Assembly (NCBI GenBank): GCA_024278715.1
Contig: JAJRSN010000134.1
Span: forward strand, 1 to 16,993
Origin: Calditrichota bacterium
Lineage (GTDB): Bacteria; Calditrichota; Calditrichia; Calditrichales; Calditrichaceae
Length of the DNA stretch: 16,993 nucleotides
Direction of reading: 5' to 3'
Shown here piece by piece: positions 6,067 through 13,998 of this stretch. Position 1 is the first letter of the stretch; each line of letters opens with the position of its first letter. The translations under genes were made by a program, and so were the position numbers. The notes beneath the pieces were generated by a model. The model was given only the letters and a program-made list of their open reading frames with translations. It had not been told where the DNA came from and did not search any database.

Positions 6067-8067
6067 TCATTCTTTGGAAGCTTTAAGAGGCAATGTCACA
6101 AGCAGGTAAATCAATCCGGCAAATACAAATAATCCGATAATCACGCTCGGATTCTGCACGCCCAAAACCTCCACGGCGAAATATTTTAAAGAGCTTACCT
6201 TTTGCCCGTTCACCAGACGCTCAACTCCCGAAAGTCGTTCGCCCAAAACAATAAAAGCCAGAATAACCGCCGTTAACGCTTCTCCGGCTATTAACCCCGA
6301 AGAAATCAAAACTCCTTTGTTTTCGGCTTTAACGCATTCTTCCGGGGTTGCGTTGCGTTTTTTCAAAAAGGTATCCATAATCCAACGAATAATTCCGCCC
6401 ACAAAAATAGCCGCCGTAGAATGGAAAGGCAGATACATTCCCACGGCAATCAGCATGGGCGAAGGAGAATTAATCATAATCAAACCGAGGGCGAAAAACA
6501 TTCCCGCCAATACCAGGGTCCACGCCATTTCGCCGCCGACAATTCCTTTAGCCATCAGCGCCATTAATCCCGCCTGAGGAGCCGGCAATTCCGTGCTTCC
6601 GATGTGGTAAACCTGATCCATGGCAATCATCGGAAAAACAAGAATCAAAGCGGCGGCGATCACGCCGATAATTTCGGCAACCTCCATTTTCCAGGGCGTT
6701 CCGCCGAGAATGTGTCCCACTTTTAAATCCTGTGTCATATCTCCGGCAATTCCTGCGGAAGTGCAAATAACGCCCGCAACACCTAATACAGCCAGTACGC
6801 CCGCCTGACCCTTAACGCCTAAAAGAACCAGCAGAACAGCAGCAATCAGCAGGGCGCTTAAGGTTAAACCGCTAATTGGGTTGTTAGAGCTGCCCACAAG
6901 ACCCACAAGATAGCCGGCAACCGCGGCAAACAAAAAACCTAACATAATCATGATAACGGTTAATAAAAGAGCGCTGCCGATGGACTGAGAAAAAAAGTCA
7001 TACAAAAAGAATAAAGGAATGGCAACAAGCAGAATGGTGAATCCCACTTTTTTAAAGTCCAGATCTATTTCCAGTCTGGAAACTTCTCCGATGTGCTCTT
7101 TTTTGACGCGTAAATCTTTGATGGCTTTGCTGATGCCGCGAATTAGAGAATCTTTTAAATTGTAAAGAGTGTAAAAAGCAGCCACAATCATGGTGCCCAC
7201 GGCAAAGGGACGAATTTGCTTTAGCCAGACCTCCTGAGCGACGTCGATCCATGTGCGGTCTCCGGCGACTAACTTAGCCAGACCGGGGTTGGCAAAAATG
7301 CCGAGGGGCACAAGCACAATCCAACCGATTACAGCGCCGGAAAATAATACGGCGGAAACTCTTAATCCGACGATAAAACCCACACCCGTAAGCGCCGGCG
7401 AAGCGGCGGGAGTTTCGAAAAGAAATCCGCCGCCGTAGCTTACTTTTTCTCCGAACATTTCAACTTTTGATTTGGCGAGCATGAAAAAACCCTGGGTGTA
7501 GTCTTTAAATAAATGGATGCCGTTCGAGTTTTTGAAAAGCTCCCAGAGAGCTGCCAGTCCCATGCTGACAAACACGGCTCCGGCTCCGGTTTGCCCGCCC
7601 TGACCGGCTTTTACTATTTCCGCCGCCGCCACGCTTTCCGGAAAAGGCAAGTCAGCCTCTTCCACCAGGCTTCGTCTTAAAATTGTAACAAACAAAACGC
7701 CCAATACGCCGCCGATCAGCATTATCAAAGTACTTTCAATATAATGAAGCCTGTCCCACACGCCGCTGATTACAAAAGCAGGGATAGTAAATATGGCGCC
7801 TGCAACCAGGGCTTCACCCACCGACGCGGTGGTACGGGCGATATTCTCTTCCAAAATATTACCTTTTAAGGCTCTTAGGGCAGCCATGGCAACAACAGCG
7901 GCGGGAAAAGTGGCGGCAACGGTAAGTCCCGCCTTCATACCCAGATAGGCGTTAGCGGCTCCTAAAACAATTGCCATTAATACACCGAGAACGACAGCCT
8001 TAATGCTCAGCTCTTTTAATTCGGAATTGGCAGGTACATACGGTTTGAAAGGTGGTTTCTTTTCCAT
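6067..8067 (-). CDS. OPT-family oligopeptide transporter
   Basis: This 666-residue integral membrane protein has well over a dozen hydrophobic segments. It carries the family's N-terminal signature around NAYLGMKAGLTVAATFPAAVV, a later GSSNNPISGLT segment, and a C-terminal SPSPMLIAVGMYLPF block. Bacterial OPT proteins import oligopeptides or metal chelates with protons across the inner membrane; the substrate cannot be read from sequence. I set the start at ATG 8067 (MEKKPPFKPYVP), because GGAG at 8077-8074 sits 6 bp upstream. The TTG at 8079, which would add four residues, overlaps that ribosome site. A good promoter lies about 60-85 bp upstream. The PqqD-like gene follows behind a terminator. 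The frame is intact and length is normal for the family. Confidence 0.93.
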   Translation of the reverse strand: MEKKPPFKPYVPANSELKELSIKAVVLGVLMAIVLGAANAYLGMKAGLTVAATFPAAVVAMAALRALKGNILEENIARTTASVGEALVAGAIFTIPAFVISGVWDRLHYIESTLIMLIGGVLGVLFVTILRRSLVEEADLPFPESVAAAEIVKAGQGGQTGAGAVFVSMGLAALWELFKNSNGIHLFKDYTQGFFMLAKSKVEMFGEKVSYGGGFLFETPAASPALTGVGFIVGLRVSAVLFSGAVIGWIVLVPLGIFANPGLAKLVAGDRTWIDVAQEVWLKQIRPFAVGTMIVAAFYTLYNLKDSLIRGISKAIKDLRVKKEHIGEVSRLEIDLDFKKVGFTILLVAIPLFFLYDFFSQSIGSALLLTVIMIMLGFLFAAVAGYLVGLVGSSNNPISGLTLSALLIAAVLLVLLGVKGQAGVLAVLGVAGVICTSAGIAGDMTQDLKVGHILGGTPWKMEVAEIIGVIAAALILVFPMIAMDQVYHIGSTELPAPQAGLMALMAKGIVGGEMAWTLVLAGMFFALGLIMINSPSPMLIAVGMYLPFHSTAAIFVGGIIRWIMDTFLKKRNATPEECVKAENKGVLISSGLIAGEALTAVILAFIVLGERLSGVERLVNGQKVSSLKYFAVEVLGVQNPSVIIGLFVFAGLIYLLVTLPLKASKE

Positions 8068-8123
8068 AAATAACTCCAATGCTTAGTACAACCTTCGGTT
8101 ACGGAGTAGTAAAATTACTTTGC

Positions 8124-8152
8124 AAAATAAATCTTTATAAAATATGAGTCAA
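8124..8152 (-). promoter_or_regulatory. Predicted promoter of the OPT transporter gene
   Basis: On the minus strand TTGACT (8152-8147), a 17-bp spacer, and TATTTT (8129-8124) lie in the spacer between the divergent OPT and MerR genes. This would give a leader of about 50 nt. The -35 and spacing are close to sigma-70 consensus. Confidence 0.5.
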
Positions 8153-8330
8153 GCAATATCAGGAATGATTTTTAAAATCAGCGGCTATTATTTGCTTCTT
8201 TGAGCAAAAGACGGATCAAATTGCAGACAAAATTTCGTCCGCTTCCCGATTCCAAAGTTCAAATATTTTTGACGAGCGGCGTTTTTTACAAAAAATTATT
8301 CGATAACAATAAATATTACTCAATAAAAAG

Positions 8331-8358
8331 TTGATTTTTATAAATCTACTGTTAATAT
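8331..8358 (+). promoter_or_regulatory. Predicted promoter of the MerR-type regulator gene
   Basis: TTGATT at 8331-8336, a 16-bp spacer, then TAATAT at 8353-8358. Transcription would begin near 8365, leaving a short leader before ATG 8393. Confidence 0.45.
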
Positions 8359-8392
8359 TTAAACATAAACTTTAAATAATTTGAGCAAGCCA

Positions 8393-8776
8393 ATGAATGC
8401 TAAAAAACCGTTTTATTCGATCGGGCAGGTAGCCGATTATTTTCAATTGCCGCAATCGGTGTTGCGGTATTGGGAAACCGTATTTGACGCCCTTAATCCG
8501 GCAAAGTCTCCCGGCGGTAGTCGTCAGTACAGCGATGAAGATTTGAAAATTATTTCCGAAATCAAACATTTACTTTATGAGAAAGGTTTTACTATCAAAG
8601 GCGCCAATAAAATTTTAAATCAAAAACATAAAATTGAAAAACCTCCATCAGAGCAGATAGCAGAAAAACAAAAATCAGAAATTAAACCGAAGTCAACGGG
8701 AAAAACCGCGAGCCCCGATTTGATCGGAAAAATTATTTTGGAACTTAAAGAGATTATTAAAGTATTGGAAGACTAA
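8393..8776 (+). CDS. MerR-family transcriptional regulator
   Basis: The roughly 127-residue protein opens with a MerR winged helix: FYSIGQVADYFQLPQSVLRYWE, then a wing (SPGGSRQYSDEDLKII) and a helix ending KGFTIKGANKILNQ, over residues about 3-72. A Lys/Glu-rich linker and a short C-terminal helix (IILELKEIIKVLE) follow, probably for dimerisation. There is no Cys, so no metal or redox sensing of the usual kind. I prefer ATG 8393. An in-frame TTG at 8381 would add four residues but has no ribosome site, and a weak TTGAG precedes the ATG. It is divergent from the OPT gene, but its targets are not shown by the sequence. This short MerR type is common in FCB-group genomes. Confidence 0.85.
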   Translation: MNAKKPFYSIGQVADYFQLPQSVLRYWETVFDALNPAKSPGGSRQYSDEDLKIISEIKHLLYEKGFTIKGANKILNQKHKIEKPPSEQIAEKQKSEIKPKSTGKTASPDLIGKIILELKEIIKVLED

Positions 8777-8829
8777 ACCGTTTTGATTTTAGGGCAAAAA
8801 AGTTTGTTAATGAATAAAGAAATTAGGTT

Positions 8830-8858
8830 TTGTATTGAATGAATACATTTCTTATATT
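8830..8858 (+). promoter_or_regulatory. Predicted promoter of the dodecin-ferredoxin unit
   Basis: TTGTAT at 8830-8835, a 17-bp spacer and TATATT at 8853-8858 lie 35 bp before the dodecin ATG. Spacing and -10 are close to sigma-70 consensus. Confidence 0.5.
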
Positions 8859-8892
8859 CTGGTGATCAATTTACCAATTAGGGGGTGATTTT

Positions 8893-9099
8893 ATGAGCAG
8901 CGTTTACAAATTAATCGAGCTTGTTGGAACTTCAACCGAAAGTTATGAAAAAGCGATAGAAAATGCAGTCGCCAAAGCGGCGGAAACGTTGAAGGAAATT
9001 AGTTGGTTCGAAGTTGTACAGCACCGCGGTTCCGTTAAAGACGGAAAAGTCGAAGAATTTCAGGTCATATTAAAAGTCGGGTTTAAACTCGTCGATTAA
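8893..9099 (+). CDS. Dodecin (flavin-binding protein)
   Basis: The 68-residue protein matches dodecin in length and sequence: a first strand YKLIELVGTS, a helix SYEKAIENAVAKAAETL, the flavin-stacking Trp in ISWFEVVQHRGSV (W38), and a last strand EFQVILKVGFKLVD. Dodecins form hollow dodecamers that store or buffer FMN, FAD or riboflavin in the cytoplasm. The Gln and Arg-Gly after the Trp (VVQHRG) are typical. A strong GGGGGTG ribosome site sits 7 bp before ATG. The ferredoxin gene follows 40 bp later with no terminator between, so they are probably one transcript, a sensible pairing of flavin and iron-sulfur electron handling. Confidence 0.95.
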   Translation: MSSVYKLIELVGTSTESYEKAIENAVAKAAETLKEISWFEVVQHRGSVKDGKVEEFQVILKVGFKLVD

Positions 9100-9139
9100 T
9101 CATAAATAACGCCAACCAACCAAACATAGAGGAGTGACT

Positions 9140-9388
9140 ATGGCACTATATATCACAGATGATTGTATTGCATGCGATGCATGTTTGCCTGAGTGCCCGA
9201 ACGAGGCTATCACCGAAGGTGATCCTATTTATGTAATTAATCCGGATCTTTGCACCGAATGTGTTGGATTTTATGATGAGCCTCAATGTGCGGCTGTTTG
9301 TCCGACCGATGCATGCCAACCGGATCCGAACAATCAGGAAAGTCAAGAAGAGTTGATGGAAAAGAAAAAACGGATTCATGGCGAATAA
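9140..9388 (+). CDS. 2[4Fe-4S] ferredoxin (Allochromatium/YfhL type)
   Basis: The 82-residue protein has two cluster motifs. The first is C9-x2-C12-x2-C15-x3-C19 (CIACDACLPECP). The second is C38-x2-C41-x8-C50-x3-C54, with the longer loop (VGFYDEPQ) that marks Allochromatium-type ferredoxins, which have very low potentials. Another Cys at 59 and an acidic/basic C-terminal tail follow. It carries electrons in the cytoplasm; the partner is unknown. I set the start at ATG 9140 because AGAGGAG at 9128-9134 is a strong ribosome site 5 bp upstream. A GTG two codons earlier lies inside that site. It is followed by a clear terminator. Confidence 0.93.
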   Translation: MALYITDDCIACDACLPECPNEAITEGDPIYVINPDLCTECVGFYDEPQCAAVCPTDACQPDPNNQESQEELMEKKKRIHGE

Positions 9389-9409
9389 TATTTAATTTTT
9401 TTAATTTAG

Positions 9410-9441
9410 AAGGTAGCTCGTTTTGGGCTACCTTTTTTTGT
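9410..9441 (+). terminator. Rho-independent terminator of the dodecin-ferredoxin unit
   Basis: AAGGTAGC (9410-9417) pairs with GCTACCTT (9427-9434) around a TCGTTTTGG loop. The T-run 9433-9439 follows directly. A clear intrinsic terminator. Confidence 0.9.
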
Positions 9442-9572
9442 TTTAAAGAGAAAAACATCGAATGTTTTTGAAAATCAATTTGAATCATAAATATTTACTT
9501 GAAGTAACCCATTAAAATTTATTAAATTACTTAAATTTAAAAAAAATTAAGCATTAAATGTGAGTTAACGGA

Positions 9573-9606
9573 TTGAATTTGTAGTCATTTGTACTTTAAT
9601 TAGAAT
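9573..9606 (+). promoter_or_regulatory. Predicted promoter region of rny2
   Basis: Two overlapping sigma-70-like arrangements are seen: TTGAAT (9573-9578) with TTTAAT (9595-9600) at 16 bp, and TTGTAG (9578-9583) with TAGAAT (9601-9606) at 17 bp. Either would start rny2 independently of the upstream terminator. I cannot choose between them. Confidence 0.45.
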
Positions 9607-9656
9607 TATCGATCAGCAGTGTAAAAATTTTAAGGAGAAGAACACGAGGTGAGTTT

Positions 9657-11255
9657 ATGAAGATAGATATTCAAAATCTGGAATTGATTATAGCTATCGC
9701 GGGGTTTGTTGCCGGAATAATCGCGGGGATTGTTCTTTACAATTTGTATTTGCGAAGCAAAAAACAATTGGGCAGTCAGATTATCGAGCAGGCTAAAAGA
9801 GAAGCCGAAAAGGTTCGCAGAGATGCGCAGTACCGATTAAAGACCGAGTTGCAGCAAAAGCGCAACGCGTTTTTAAGGGAGATTCGTCAAAAAGAAGAAA
9901 AAGCAGCTCGTCTGGAAAACGAGAACATTCGCAAAGAAAAAACGCTTCGCCGCGAAGAAAATCAATTGAAAATTCGCGAAGCCCGTTTGGAAAACAAGGA
10001 AAAAAAGATTAACGAATTAGAGCAGCTACTGTACGAAAAGCATAAAAAAGTTGACGGAATTATTGACGAACAAAACAAAAAATTGGAAAAGATCGCCAAT
10101 TTAACGATCGAAGACGCTAAAAAAGAGCTGCTTAAAAATCTGGAAAGTCAGGCAAAATTGGAAGCGGTACAACTTGCCAACGAAATAAAGGAAGAAGCGC
10201 GCGAAAAAGCTCAACGGGAAGCCAAAGAGATTATTGCTCAGGCTATTGAAAATTTGGCGTACGAATTTACCATGGAATCGACTTTAGCCACGGTTGAATT
10301 ACCAAGCGAGCGATTTAAAGGCATGATTATCGGACGAGAAGGTAGGAACATCCGGGCGTTTGAAGAAGCCACCGGCGTAAAAGTTATCGTTGACGATACG
10401 CCTGAATTAATCGTACTTTCCGGCTATGATCCTGTAGCCCGCGAAATTGCCCGAATTGCCATGGAATACCTGATTAAAGGCAAGAATATTAATGTAAATT
10501 CCATCCAGCAAATGGTGAATCGCGCTACTAAGGAAGTCAACCGTACCATTCAAAAAGCCGCGGAAGAGACCTTGAAGGAATTAAAGATAAGCGATGTGCA
10601 TCCCAAAATGAAAGAGGCATTGGGGCGTTTAAAATATCGTTACAGTTACGGTCAGAACATGCTCCAGCATTCCAAAGAGGTAGCTTATCTTGCGGGAGCG
10701 ATGGCAGCGGAATTAGGCTTTAATGTGAATCTGGCGCGTCGCGCAGGATTATTCCATTACGTCGGAAAAGCGGTGAGCAATAATTCCGAAGGTAGTCACG
10801 TTACTCTGGGCGTGGAATTGGCGGAGCAATGCAAAGAACACGAAATCGTGATTAACGCCATTCTTGCGCATCACGAAGAAGCCGAACCGATTCATCCTAT
10901 TTCTGTTCTTGTGACGGCGGCGGACCGGATCAGCGGAAGCCGCCCCGGCGCACGGCGCGATACTCTGGAAGCCTATACCAAACGCATTACCAAACTGGAA
11001 GAAATCGGCAATTCTTTTGAAGGCGTGGCTAAAACTTACGCGATTTCCGCCGGAAGAGAAATCCGGGTGATTGTTGAACCTGACAAAATAACCGATGAAC
11101 AGGCTATGGTTCTTTCCACAGATATTGCCAATAAAATCCGAGAGTCCATGGAATTTCCGGGACAAATTAAGGTGGTTGTTATCCGCCAAACCATTACCTC
11201 GCGATATACCGACGATTATGAGGAAGATTTTGCCCTCGACGACGAATCTGCTTAG
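9657..11255 (+). CDS. Ribonuclease Y paralogue with altered HD dyad (second copy)
   Basis: The 532-residue protein shares the whole RNase Y layout: membrane helix (about 8-30), long coiled coil (about 35-150), KH domain with GMIIGREGRNIRAFE (about 222-236), HD domain and C-terminal region. It carries an extra acidic tail (YTDDYEEDFALDDESA). The HD dyad is changed: the motif reads LFHYVG, H367-Y368, in place of HD. Codon TAC lies at 10758-10760. H338, H405-H406 and the final D423 (AADRIS) are kept. The linker motif DGRIHP-x-RIEE, conserved in copy one, is lost (KGKNINVNSIQQ). The metal site is therefore probably impaired, and the protein may act as a partner or scaffold. It has its own promoter and terminator; a good GAGGTGAG lies before the ATG. 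Confidence 0.93.
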   Translation: MKIDIQNLELIIAIAGFVAGIIAGIVLYNLYLRSKKQLGSQIIEQAKREAEKVRRDAQYRLKTELQQKRNAFLREIRQKEEKAARLENENIRKEKTLRREENQLKIREARLENKEKKINELEQLLYEKHKKVDGIIDEQNKKLEKIANLTIEDAKKELLKNLESQAKLEAVQLANEIKEEAREKAQREAKEIIAQAIENLAYEFTMESTLATVELPSERFKGMIIGREGRNIRAFEEATGVKVIVDDTPELIVLSGYDPVAREIARIAMEYLIKGKNINVNSIQQMVNRATKEVNRTIQKAAEETLKELKISDVHPKMKEALGRLKYRYSYGQNMLQHSKEVAYLAGAMAAELGFNVNLARRAGLFHYVGKAVSNNSEGSHVTLGVELAEQCKEHEIVINAILAHHEEAEPIHPISVLVTAADRISGSRPGARRDTLEAYTKRITKLEEIGNSFEGVAKTYAISAGREIRVIVEPDKITDEQAMVLSTDIANKIRESMEFPGQIKVVVIRQTITSRYTDDYEEDFALDDESA

Positions 11256-11385
11256 CGAGGGGTCGGAAGTTTCCTTTAAAAACCGGAATCGGCAATCGTT
11301 TGCTTTTTAGATTCGGGCGGAAAAGAAGAACGACTGTTATTAAAATCTAAAAAATTCTAATCGAAATTTTATTAACATTGCGATT

Positions 11386-11428
11386 AAAGCCGAAGAGAAA
11401 TTATTTTTTCTCCGGCTTTTTTCTTTTT
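11386..11428 (+). terminator. Rho-independent terminator after rny2
   Basis: AAAGCCG (11386-11392) pairs with CGGCTTT (11413-11419), and the stem continues as GAGAAA (11395-11400) with TTTCTC (11407-11412), leaving AA bulged. A T-rich run follows at 11420-11428. It lies about 130 bp after the rny2 stop. Confidence 0.85.
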
Positions 11429-11429
11429 A

Positions 11430-11910
11430 ACGGAATTTCTGAATTTTCTCCGGCGTTGGTTTGACCAGAAGGTTTTTTAACTTCGTTGACAGGAAGTATG
11501 TTAATTTCACGGATAAAACCATACTCACCGGAGTATTGCGCGGTAGAATAAGATCGCTGTAGCTGGTTTGCGCACTGGCGTAAAAGGGGAAGAGATTAAA
11601 GATGCCGAATTTGAATTTGGAGATTTGACCGAGGGTGCAGATTCCGGAATTCCTGTCCGTTAGACCGGATTAAAATCAATTTTTTTGCGGCGCGAACGGA
11701 GGCGGTGGTTCTTTTGTGTTTTAAAAACATGTTTGACTTCTACCTTTCGTTTGTCGATGAAGTTATTGAAAATTTGTTTTCCCTTTTTCAATTTATTTTG
11801 AGAAAAACAGGAAAGGGAATATTTTTAATTTTGGGGTTCAATTTACCCTCAATGATTATTTTTATCATTTGGAAAATTTTGGTATATTTAATGATTATAG
11901 GATAAAGGAG
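11430..11910. other. Intergenic stretch with coding-like scraps but no supported gene
   Basis: About 480 bp between the rny2 terminator and def. On the plus strand a 37-codon open segment ending with TAG at about 11663 (KIAVAGLRTGVKGEEIKD..., mostly purine-first codons) looks coding but has a stop just upstream and no start. On the minus strand a 64-codon open segment (11595-11404, ending ...NEVKKPSGQTNAGE... to TAA at 11401-11403) also looks protein-like and also lacks a start. Both cannot be intact genes. They may be decayed remnants or chance. The last 200 bp are very AT-rich and probably hold the def promoter. Confidence 0.4.
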
Positions 11911-11918
11911 ATCGGATA

Positions 11919-12416
11919 ATGTATCGAATCCGCTATATTGGAGATCCTGTTTTAAGAAAAAAGGGAGAACCGGTAACGGTATTTGATAAAGCGCTGCAAA
12001 AGTTTGCGGAAGAGATGATAGAAATTATGCGTGAGGAAGACGGTATCGGTCTGGCGGCGCCTCAAATAGGTATCTCCAAACAAATTCTCGTAACGGACGC
12101 TTCGGAATTGATCGACGGCGAATACCCCAGAGTGTTTATAAATCCGGAGCTTATTGAAACTTTTGGCGAATCGGTTATGGAAGAGGGTTGCCTCTCTATC
12201 CCAGGTGTGCGCGAAGAAGTCACCCGCCCCGAAAAGATTATCTTGAAATATCAGAATGAGCGCGGCGAAACCTTTACCGAGGAATATTCCGATTGGATGG
12301 CTCGCATTCTTCAGCATGAAATCGATCATCTCAACGGAATTTTATTTGTGGATCGGATAAGTCCCGTTAAACGTCGTTTGTTAATCAACCAAAAGACGAT
12401 TCCTGAGCAATTTTAA
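11919..12416 (+). CDS. def: Peptide deformylase
   Basis: The 165-residue enzyme removes the formyl group from N-terminal fMet of new proteins. All three family motifs are present: GIGLAAPQIG (42-51), EGCLSIPG (89-96) with metal ligand C91, and QHEIDHLNG (132-140) with metal ligands H133 and H137 and catalytic E134. The length is normal. The start is clear: AAAGGAG at 11904-11910, 8 bp before ATG. pepA begins 18 bp after the stop, so the two are probably one operon joining N-terminal deformylation and peptide trimming. Confidence 0.97.
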   Translation: MYRIRYIGDPVLRKKGEPVTVFDKALQKFAEEMIEIMREEDGIGLAAPQIGISKQILVTDASELIDGEYPRVFINPELIETFGESVMEEGCLSIPGVREEVTRPEKIILKYQNERGETFTEEYSDWMARILQHEIDHLNGILFVDRISPVKRRLLINQKTIPEQF

Positions 12417-12434
12417 TTCGAGAAGGGAAAGGAT

Positions 12435-13943
12435 GTGTTTCAGATTGCAACTGTTCCTGAGCATGGATTAAACACCAATTTGCTGGTACTTTTCTTAAGC
12501 GAATCATTTATCAAAAAACGCAAAAAAGATTTTCGACCTTTTCCCCCTTGTGTGATTAAAAGTCTGGAAAACTATTTTCATTCTTTCAAGGATTTTAAAG
12601 GCGAATTAAAAGAGACTTTGCTTTTATATCCGACCGAGTTTCCGGGAGTTCGACGCATTCTTTTTGTCGGAATCGGGGATGAAGACAAATTAACCGCGCA
12701 GGAGTTCAGAGAATTAGGCTGTCTTATTCAAAAATATCAGGAAAAACTCTCCACACGCCGCAATCATATCTATCTGGGAAATTTAAAAGTATGCCACCAG
12801 GATACTATTGAAAATTTGACGGAAGGCATCTATTTTAAACGCTATGTTTTTAACCGCTATAAAAAAGACGAAAAAAAGAAGGCTGAAAATAACGCCCGTT
12901 ACATTTTTGTCTGCGGTAAAGAAGAATACTCCCCGCGTTATCGCCATGCGTTCTTAAAAACGCGCAAAATAATGGAAGGCGTTTATCTGGCGCGCGATCT
13001 GGCGAATCAACCCTCCAATTTTGCGGCACCCGAAGATATTAAAAATTTTGTTGAGACCCATTTTCCCCGTTACAACAATTGTTCTGTGGAAGTTCTTGAT
13101 CAAAAGGCTTTGGAAAATCTGAACATGAACGGGCTTTTAGGGGTGGCAAAGGGCAGTGAGAAAGCGCCATATTTGGTCATAATAAAATATAGCCCGCAGT
13201 CACCCGTCAAAAAAAGAATTGCCTTAATCGGAAAAGGGGTTACGTTCGATAGCGGCGGCATTAGCATTAAACCTTCGGCAAACATGGAAGAGATGAAATA
13301 CGATATGTCCGGCGCCGCGGCTGTAATCGGTAGCATGGATTTTATCGCCAATATGCGTCCGAAAGTAGAAGTGTTTGGAATTCTGCCGTTGGCGGAGAAT
13401 ATGCCGGGCGGAAAAGCCTTAAAACCGGGAGATATTATCAGGACCTATTCCGGAAAAACAGTGGAAGTCATCAATACGGATGCCGAGGGAAGATTGATTT
13501 TAGCGGACGCTCTTTCTCTGGCTATCGATCGCTTTAAACCCGGGGTGATTGTTGATTTTGCCACTTTAACCGGGTCTTGTTTGGTCGCTCTGGGCGACAA
13601 ACGCGCCGGATTATTTTCCAATTCGTCGGAATTACGGCATGTCCTGTTTGAAGCGGGTGAAACTTCGGGCGATTTTGTCTGGCCCATGCCGCTGGACGAT
13701 ATTTACAAAAAAGATTTGGAAAGCCAGATAGCCGATATAAAAAATGTTGGCGGACGAGGAGGAGGCGCGATTACAGCCGCCAAATTTTTGGAAGCATTCG
13801 TAAACCAAACAACATGGGCGCACATCGATATGGCAGGAACCGCTTACAATATCAAGCACATTGAATATTGGGGCAAAGGCGCCTCGGGCTTTGGTCCCCG
13901 GCTGATCGCCTCCGCTTTGCGCGGACTCATAAAGTTAGCCTGA
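12435..13943 (+). CDS. pepA: Leucyl aminopeptidase (M17 family)
   Basis: The 502-residue cytosolic aminopeptidase releases N-terminal residues from peptides, using two metal ions. The C-terminal catalytic domain keeps every key residue: K267 and D272 (GKGVTFDSGG), K279, D290 (KYDMSG), and D349, E351 and R353 in the NTDAEGRLILADAL signature. The numbering is E. coli PepA minus 3 throughout. The N-terminal domain (1-170) is more divergent and Lys-rich. The start is GTG 12435 with GAAGGG about 7 bp upstream. An ATG at 12433 overlaps it but is in another frame that stops quickly. It is 18 bp after def and 55 bp before the next gene, so all three may be co-transcribed. Confidence 0.96.
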   Translation: MFQIATVPEHGLNTNLLVLFLSESFIKKRKKDFRPFPPCVIKSLENYFHSFKDFKGELKETLLLYPTEFPGVRRILFVGIGDEDKLTAQEFRELGCLIQKYQEKLSTRRNHIYLGNLKVCHQDTIENLTEGIYFKRYVFNRYKKDEKKKAENNARYIFVCGKEEYSPRYRHAFLKTRKIMEGVYLARDLANQPSNFAAPEDIKNFVETHFPRYNNCSVEVLDQKALENLNMNGLLGVAKGSEKAPYLVIIKYSPQSPVKKRIALIGKGVTFDSGGISIKPSANMEEMKYDMSGAAAVIGSMDFIANMRPKVEVFGILPLAENMPGGKALKPGDIIRTYSGKTVEVINTDAEGRLILADALSLAIDRFKPGVIVDFATLTGSCLVALGDKRAGLFSNSSELRHVLFEAGETSGDFVWPMPLDDIYKKDLESQIADIKNVGGRGGGAITAAKFLEAFVNQTTWAHIDMAGTAYNIKHIEYWGKGASGFGPRLIASALRGLIKLA

Positions 13944-13998
13944 TTATTCCGCCGAAATTTGAAAGTCAAAATGCGAATTAAAATAAAGGGCATGGGCT

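Larger units (their letters stand above)
8068..8392. other. Divergent intergenic region between the OPT and MerR genes
   Basis: About 325 bp, AT-rich, with no coding signal. It holds the two divergent promoters described separately. I looked for a MerR-type operator (a dyad between a long-spaced -35 and -10) and saw no convincing one. The OPT-proximal promoter has a normal 17-bp spacer, which argues against classical MerR activation. Confidence 0.6.

Noticed and set aside
8068..8079. TTG at 8079 as the OPT start
   Set aside because: It sits inside the ribosome-binding site (GGAG 8077-8074) that serves ATG 8067.
8068..8392. MerR-type operator controlling the divergent OPT gene
   Set aside because: No convincing dyad was seen and the OPT promoter spacer is a normal 17 bp, so direct regulation cannot be claimed from sequence.
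10749..11189. 146-codon open frame on the minus strand inside rny2
   Set aside because: Lies wholly within a conserved RNase Y domain on the other strand; composition is typical of an antisense shadow (many His, Phe, Asn).
11705..11905. 66-codon plus-strand open frame starting at GTG, hydrophobic, just upstream of def
   Set aside because: Its hydrophobicity comes from T-rich sequence, the purine stretch before the GTG is too close to serve well, and it overlaps the probable def promoter. No recognisable motif.
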